Shown: positions 60,241-64,000 of the stretch, in pieces
Numbering within the stretch: the stretch's first letter is position 1
Layout of the letters: every line of letters starts with the position of its first letter
NCBI GenBank assembly: GCA_964451255.1
Contig: CAYVHL010000001.1
Coordinates: 930,001 to 994,000 of the forward strand
Source of the DNA: JAHBTB01 sp964451255
GTDB taxonomy: Bacteria; Armatimonadota; Fimbriimonadia; Fimbriimonadales; Fimbriimonadaceae
Length of the DNA: 64,000 nt
Direction of reading: 5' to 3'
The notes under the pieces: model-generated
What the model was told of the DNA's origin: nothing
Database searches by the model: none
The model's input: only the letters and a program-made list of their open reading frames with translations
Made by a program: the position numbers and the translations under genes

Positions 60241-61413
60241 ATGATCAAAACACGTGTCGCATACGCTCTGGCAACGCTTGCCGGGCTCGTGCTAGTTACC
60301 GGATGCAACAGTTCAAAGGTCGCCGATGTTTCCGGTGACTCCGTTACCAAGGACGAGTTCCTGGAAGAGCTCCAGACGATGCCGACCGTCCGCGTCGTGG
60401 ACAGTCAAGGTCGCAAAGGGCAGGCCAACGTGCCCCCGGGCGAGACTTTAGCCTTCCAAGCGATGCAGAACCTGGTCACACGCAAAATCGTGCTCCAAAT
60501 GGCCAAGGACGAGGGCGTGGCGCCCACCGACAAAGAGGTCGACGCCGAAATTGAGTTTCGAAAGAAATTGAGCCCTGGCTATATCAAGGACCTACAGTCC
60601 AAGGGATACACCCTCCAAGGCATCCGCAACATGGTGCAGTTCAGCTTGGCCCAAGAACGCTTGCTGACCAAGGGTGTCACGGTGAGCGACGCCGACGTCG
60701 ACAAGTTCATCGCCGACAACAAGGCGTCGTTTGACGACGGCCCATACGCGAACCTCCTCTGGATCTACTGCAAGACCCCGGAAAAGAAGGATCAGGTTCA
60801 AAAGGCTCTCGACACCGGCATGATGTTCAAGATGGCGGCTCGACAGTACAGCGAGGCGCCAAACGCCGCCGCTACAGACGGGGCCTTCTTCGGCGGCATG
60901 TCTGACCGGACAAAGGGTTCCGACTTGCGGAAACTGACTCCAGAACTCAGGACGATGATCGAGAACACAGAGGCTGGTAAGCCCACCGACTGGATCAACG
61001 CCGACCAGGGCTATGTCAAGTTCTTCGTCAACTCCAAGACCGCGAAGAAATCTCTTCTGCCGCTGGCACCTGAAAAGAAGGAGATGCTACGACGACAGTT
61101 GGCGATCAAGAGGGGGGCTGACGCCAACGACCTCAACAAGAGGGTCGCCGACAAGCTCCAGAACGCCAAGATCGACATATCCGATCCGAGCTTGAAAGAG
61201 ATGTGGAGCCAGTTCGAAGAACAGCTCAAACAGCTTGCGAAGGAGACCAAGCTGCCAGACGCCTCGGGTTCGAGCCAAGGGCTGTCGAACCCGACGACCC
61301 CGCCCGAAACAGACTCGACAGGTGCCGGCGCAAGTCCTTCCGGCACCCCAGCACCGACCGGCGGAACGGCGCCGGCGGCCACCACGGGTGGCACCGCCCC
61401 AGCCGGCGGCTAA
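60241..61413 (+). CDS. SurA/PrsA-like lipoprotein with peptidyl-prolyl isomerase domain
   Basis: 390 aa. Lipoprotein signal peptide with lipobox LVTGC (Cys22). A SurA-N-like helical region (residues 30-150, NLVTRKIVLQMAKDEGVAPT) precedes a parvulin-like domain: ANLLWIYCKTPEKKDQVQKA, FKMAARQYSEAPNAAATDGA and FFGGMSDRTKGSDLRKLTPE. The C-terminal about 60 residues are Pro/Thr/Gly-rich. It is probably an envelope foldase. A 36-bp perfect palindrome follows and may terminate it. Confidence 0.85.
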   Translation: MIKTRVAYALATLAGLVLVTGCNSSKVADVSGDSVTKDEFLEELQTMPTVRVVDSQGRKGQANVPPGETLAFQAMQNLVTRKIVLQMAKDEGVAPTDKEVDAEIEFRKKLSPGYIKDLQSKGYTLQGIRNMVQFSLAQERLLTKGVTVSDADVDKFIADNKASFDDGPYANLLWIYCKTPEKKDQVQKALDTGMMFKMAARQYSEAPNAAATDGAFFGGMSDRTKGSDLRKLTPELRTMIENTEAGKPTDWINADQGYVKFFVNSKTAKKSLLPLAPEKKEMLRRQLAIKRGADANDLNKRVADKLQNAKIDISDPSLKEMWSQFEEQLKQLAKETKLPDASGSSQGLSNPTTPPETDSTGAGASPSGTPAPTGGTAPAATTGGTAPAGG

Positions 61414-61434
61414 ACCCAACTCCAGTCAAATGAA

Positions 61435-61470
61435 GAAAGCGGCCCAGTCCATATGGACTGGGCCGCTTTC
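61435..61470. terminator. 36-bp perfect palindrome
   Basis: GAAAGCGGCCCAGTCCAT is followed directly by its exact reverse complement, so there is no unpaired loop beyond the central CATATG. It has flanking A-rich and TTTCGGTTTG sequence on the two sides. It lies between convergent genes (60241 plus strand and 61489 minus strand) and would act in both directions. Confidence 0.8.
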
Positions 61471-61488
61471 GGTTTGTAGTGCGACTGC

Positions 61489-61806
61489 TCAGCTTGCGTG
61501 TGAAAACTTACAAAGGTCTTCAACAAGCTGCTCGCAATCCTGGGCGTTGAACTCGTCTGTGTCGACAAACTCCTGCAGGGCATCTTTCATGCCCTGAAAG
61601 TCAGGAGAAGTCCACTGACCCAACGGCGGTTGGTTCGAATCAAGCTTCACCAAGCTCACTCTGAACCTGTTTTTCGTGATCGGAGCCTCGTCCCGGCACA
61701 AGCCGCGCTCCAAAAGGTCGTGGATTGACGTGTAGACGCCTCCGATTTGTGAGGTGCCGTTCTCACCTAACTGCTCCGTCACCCAGTAGAGTCTGCGAAA
61801 CTTCAT
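61489..61806 (-). CDS. Hypothetical small protein
   Basis: 105 aa, ATG at 61806 (MKFRRLYWVTEQLGENGTSQ). Polar with IGGVYTSIHDLLERGLCRDE, RFRVSLVKLDSNQPPLGQWT and EFVDTDEFNAQDCEQLVEDL. Two Cys are present, and no membrane segment. I recognise no family. It lies 38 bp downstream of speE in the same direction. A link to polyamine synthesis is possible by position only. Confidence 0.65.
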   Translation of the reverse strand: MKFRRLYWVTEQLGENGTSQIGGVYTSIHDLLERGLCRDEAPITKNRFRVSLVKLDSNQPPLGQWTSPDFQGMKDALQEFVDTDEFNAQDCEQLVEDLCKFSHAS

Positions 61807-61843
61807 TGTTTGCTATCCTTACCAGGTTATTATTGTACCGACG

Positions 61844-62785
61844 TCACGCAGTCCATAGGAAGGGCTCGGCATCAGTGAGTACCTTTCCGTGCGCTTCAAT
61901 GGCGCGGTGCATGTATTCAGGAAGTGTGAACATGGCCTGGTGGAACCTGGGCGTGTAGTATCGGTTCGACACGCCCCTCTCCGTTAGCCTGCGGGCGACC
62001 TCCTCTTGATCGAGTGCAAGCGGGTCGTGCTTCTTGCTCGCCAGGATGAAGCCCCACGGCATTTGGAACGTAGTGACCAAGCCGTAGTAACCCCTGACGA
62101 AGGCGAACGTGTCCTTCATCGAATCTAGGGTCGCGAAGATTTGGCTGAACAAATAGGGGTAGGTCTCGTTGCAAGCGCCTGATTGCAGGACGAACACGCC
62201 GTCGTCGCCTAGCGCCGCGGCGACATGCTCGAAATACTCCTTGGTGTAGAGCATCCGTGCCGGGCTGCCTTCGTGGGGTCCGGGCAAGTCGCTGAGAACG
62301 ACGTCGTAGCCGTGGCCCTTGTGGTCTTCCACCCATTTGCGAGCGTCCTGGTGGACGAGGTTGACGCGCGGATCGTCGAAGCAGCCGTGGTGCCACTCCT
62401 CCATATGGACCTTCACCCACTGGATGAGCTCTTCATCGAGATCGACCATGTCCGCGTGCTGGACGGTGTTGTGTTGTAGGGCCTGCCACAGGGTCGCGCC
62501 CTCGCCCCCACCGCAGACAAGCACCTTCTTGGGATCCGGGTGGACGGTCATGGCCGGTTGGACCATGGACTCGTGGTACACGTACTCGTCCAAGAGGCTG
62601 CTCTGGATCTTGTAGTCTAGGAACAGCGTCTTCCCCCAGACCGGGATGTCGACGATCTGATACTGTTGGTACTGCGACTTGCCCTCGACCAAAAACCGGT
62701 CGACAGAGAAGAACCAGGTGACGCCCTCGGTGTGCGTCTCGGCGATGAACATGCCGGTGCTTTGGGAGAACAGCTTTTCGCTCAT
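61844..62785 (-). CDS. speE: Spermidine synthase
   Basis: 313 aa. The N-terminal beta domain (WFFSVDRFLVEGKSQYQQYQ) precedes the aminopropyltransferase Rossmann domain: YHESMVQPAMTVHPDPKKVL, VCGGGEGATLWQAL, DMVDLDEELIQWVKVHMEEW and the active-site DVVLSDLPGPHEGSPARMLY then TKEYFEHV. It transfers an aminopropyl group from decarboxylated SAM to putrescine (or agmatine). The ATG is at 62785. The decarboxylase gene speD is 99 bp upstream in the same direction. Confidence 0.93.
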   Translation of the reverse strand: MSEKLFSQSTGMFIAETHTEGVTWFFSVDRFLVEGKSQYQQYQIVDIPVWGKTLFLDYKIQSSLLDEYVYHESMVQPAMTVHPDPKKVLVCGGGEGATLWQALQHNTVQHADMVDLDEELIQWVKVHMEEWHHGCFDDPRVNLVHQDARKWVEDHKGHGYDVVLSDLPGPHEGSPARMLYTKEYFEHVAAALGDDGVFVLQSGACNETYPYLFSQIFATLDSMKDTFAFVRGYYGLVTTFQMPWGFILASKKHDPLALDQEEVARRLTERGVSNRYYTPRFHQAMFTLPEYMHRAIEAHGKVLTDAEPFLWTA

Positions 62786-62884
62786 TTTGGATGGCTTGGG
62801 GAACGGGAAGGCGAGCAGGGATCAGCCCGCGCTCAACGAAGGGCGCGCCCCCGCCCTGCTTGACGGCAGGGCGAAGGCTTGCCT
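62786..62884 (-). other. speD-speE intergenic region with hairpins
   Basis: 99 bp contain GAAGGC-AA-GCCTTC and a GCCCTGC-TTGAC-GCAGGGC stem near 62850-62880. On the reverse strand both lie between speD and speE. They may weaken read-through into speE or stabilise the speD mRNA end. No T-tract follows. Confidence 0.4.
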
Positions 62885-63493
62885 TCAAACGTCGACTTCG
62901 CTTTGAATGCCTCGTCGGACGACCAAGAACTTGATCCTGCCGGGCTTGAACCGCTCCCGCAGGACGTCGATCGCTCGGTCGACGTGGATGGTGCCACCGC
63001 AGTAAAACAGGTCGACGGCAGCGTAGCCGTGCTCGGGCCAGGTGTGCACCGTGTAATGCGACTCCTGGATGATCACGGCACCCGATACACCATATGGCTT
63101 GAACTCGTGAAACGAGTTGGTGACGATGGTGGCCTCCGATGCCTCGGCGGCGTCCAACATGGCTTGACCGACCGACTTCTCCTTTTCCAGGGCCTCATGG
63201 TCGCAGTCAAAGAGCTCGATCAAGAGATGCGAACCGAGAGACGGCTCCTCCCCCTTGAGAGGCGGCAGGCCTTGCGAATCGCGTCCGAGCCAGTGGCTGA
63301 AGTCGTCGGCGTCCTCGCTATGGACGAGCTGCCAGCCGGCCTCGTTTTCGATCCGGGGAGGCGACGCGACCATGTCTTTATGGTGCCGTCGACCCAATAG
63401 GCGCCGGAACCACGCCTGCCTCTGGGGGTTAGCCAGCGGGACGATCACCGCGGCGGACGCCGCGCACAATGCTGTCATCAGTATGGTAGCCAA
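62885..63493 (-). CDS. speD: S-adenosylmethionine decarboxylase proenzyme with N-terminal extension
   Basis: 202 aa from a TTG at 63493 with GAGGG about 8 nt upstream. The enzyme core matches the small prokaryotic class: KPYGVSGAVIIQESHYTVHT and WPEHGYAAVDLFYCGGTIHV. Self-cleavage is predicted between Glu144 and Ser145, making a pyruvoyl Ser. His150 and Cys165 are the catalytic partners. The first about 40 residues hold a hydrophobic stretch (LMTALCAASAAVIVPLA) and a basic segment, which small AdoMetDCs usually lack. An ATG at 63373 would remove this. It supplies decarboxylated SAM to SpeE. Confidence 0.9.
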   Translation of the reverse strand: MATILMTALCAASAAVIVPLANPQRQAWFRRLLGRRHHKDMVASPPRIENEAGWQLVHSEDADDFSHWLGRDSQGLPPLKGEEPSLGSHLLIELFDCDHEALEKEKSVGQAMLDAAEASEATIVTNSFHEFKPYGVSGAVIIQESHYTVHTWPEHGYAAVDLFYCGGTIHVDRAIDVLRERFKPGRIKFLVVRRGIQSEVDV

Positions 63494-63844
63494 TCAAGTT
63501 TCCCTCACTTTGGTCTCGAGCCGCCCCCTTGTCAGGGGTCGGCGGAGAAACCCGACCGAACGACAAAACTGAGGCCCTGCAGGCCGTTCGTAACCCGACG
63601 CGTCAGAAGAACGCCGCTTGGTAGCACCTCCCTCCTGACCCGTTCCCGCCTCGATTAAGACGGAATGGTCCTCAGCTTTCGGCGCCAGCTACCGGAAAAC
63701 CCGACGTCTGCCGCGCGGACGCATGATACCGAACCCTAGGTTCAAAATCAAGCGGTGCGCCTCGGGACACTGAGTTTGGGCCCAGTGCAAGAGTGGCACA
63801 GGTTGTTTGACGGCGATTCCAGGGCCGATCATCACGTTCATCCG
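63494..63844 (-). promoter_or_regulatory. 351-bp gene-free region upstream of speD with hairpins
   Basis: No convincing gene is seen on either strand. Read toward speD, it contains a hairpin with arms CCCCT/AGGGG plus flanking GC pairs near 63521-63545, a GGCCTGCAGGGCC palindrome near 63573-63585, and a run with GGGTCAGG and CTGAC arms near 63600-63650. It could hold the speD promoter and a structured leader. No known riboswitch consensus was matched. Confidence 0.45.
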
Positions 63845-64000
63845 CTAAAGGACCCGCCCTTCGGCCATGTGGATCGCTCGGTCGACGCCCTCAAGCATGG
63901 TGGGGTCGTGGGTGACGACGACCAGCCCGCCTTGGCCTCTGTGCTGGCGTAGGAGCTCCATGACCTTGACGCCGGTGGCATGGTCGAGTGCGGCGGTGGG
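63845..64000 (-). CDS. ABC transporter ATP-binding protein, C-terminal end only
   Basis: 51 residues in frame to the window edge. Read on the reverse strand: PTAALDHATGVKVMELLRQH, then RGQGGLVVVTHDPTMLEGVD and RAIHMAEGRVL before the TAG stop. The D-loop (ALD) and H-loop (VVVTHD) identify an ABC ATPase of the LolD/MacB/FtsE type that ends soon after the H-loop. The rest lies beyond the window. Confidence 0.9.
   Translation of the reverse strand, partial: PTAALDHATGVKVMELLRQHRGQGGLVVVTHDPTMLEGVDRAIHMAEGRVL

Noticed and set aside
63600..63650. Resemblance to the GGUCAGG...AGCAGCC segment of SRP RNA on the reverse strand
   Set aside because: The GGAA tetraloop and the paired AGCAG side are not present; only the GGTCAGG heptamer agrees.

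Overview
The window reads as a compact, high-GC bacterial chromosome segment. Most genes abut or overlap by 4 bp (ATGA/GTGA), and GTG and TTG starts are common. The gene mix suggests Armatimonadota, class Fimbriimonadia or a relative: a DgkA-PAP2-like fusion, a PEP-CTERM protein, prepilin-like secreted proteins, an accB/accC/nusB operon, a tricorn-type protease, GH57 and GH53 enzymes, and spermidine synthesis by SpeD/SpeE. This assignment is inference from content; no rRNA or other marker was searched. Two genes are cut by the window edges: a CorC/HlyC-type CBS protein on the left and an ABC transporter ATPase on the right.

Layout. 0-9 kb: a leftward housekeeping cluster (CorC-like, DgkA fusion, YbeY, S21, a ChaN-like protein, two tandem zinc-ribbon membrane paralogs, prenyl synthase), then rightward DUF1015 and an MBL hydrolase. 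9-19 kb: PEP-CTERM and TPR proteins, then a leftward mreB-mreC-mreD-gdhA run, purH with an Ig-like membrane protein, and a ceramidase-like protein. 19-24 kb: cysS, pyrD, a divergent YchF and an MlaE-type permease. 24-34 kb: GH57 branching enzyme, a lipoprotein, a WD40 protein, an M42 peptidase, a tricorn-like protease and rimO. 33.5-36.2 kb: accB - unknown membrane protein - accC - nusB. 36.25-36.71 kb is the longest gene-free stretch inside the window. It holds DnaA-box-like sites, a terminator-like hairpin and a perfect TATAAT. 36.7-41 kb: CheD-like, HDOD, CheX-like, M48 and YbjQ proteins, an orphan 5'-nucleotidase C-domain and an isolated rplK. 41-51 kb: a lipoyl E2, a C26 amidase, a biotinyl carrier, HMG-CoA lyase, a glycosyltransferase, queA, and two related secreted proteins. 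51-57 kb: tdk, fmdB-like, DUF2071, a GDPD-like protein, a GH53 galactanase and RNase E/G. 57-64 kb: a HicBA toxin-antitoxin pair, a DnaA domain I-like protein, a PhnP-like hydrolase, a FliA-type sigma factor, a PpiC/SurA-like lipoprotein, speE and speD.

Points most worth a second look: (1) the accB product in the acc operon has Gly where the biotinyl Lys should be, while a canonical EAMKM carrier lies 7 kb away beside HMG-CoA lyase; (2) CheD-like and CheX-like proteins flank an HDOD protein, and both have altered catalytic positions; (3) the gene-free 36.3-36.7 kb region has a perfect and two imperfect DnaA boxes; (4) a YchF-type GTPase lacks the usual switch II DxxG; (5) a stand-alone DnaA-N-like protein is translationally coupled to a PhnP-like hydrolase. 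No rRNA, tRNA, CRISPR array, insertion sequence or prophage was recognised by eye.
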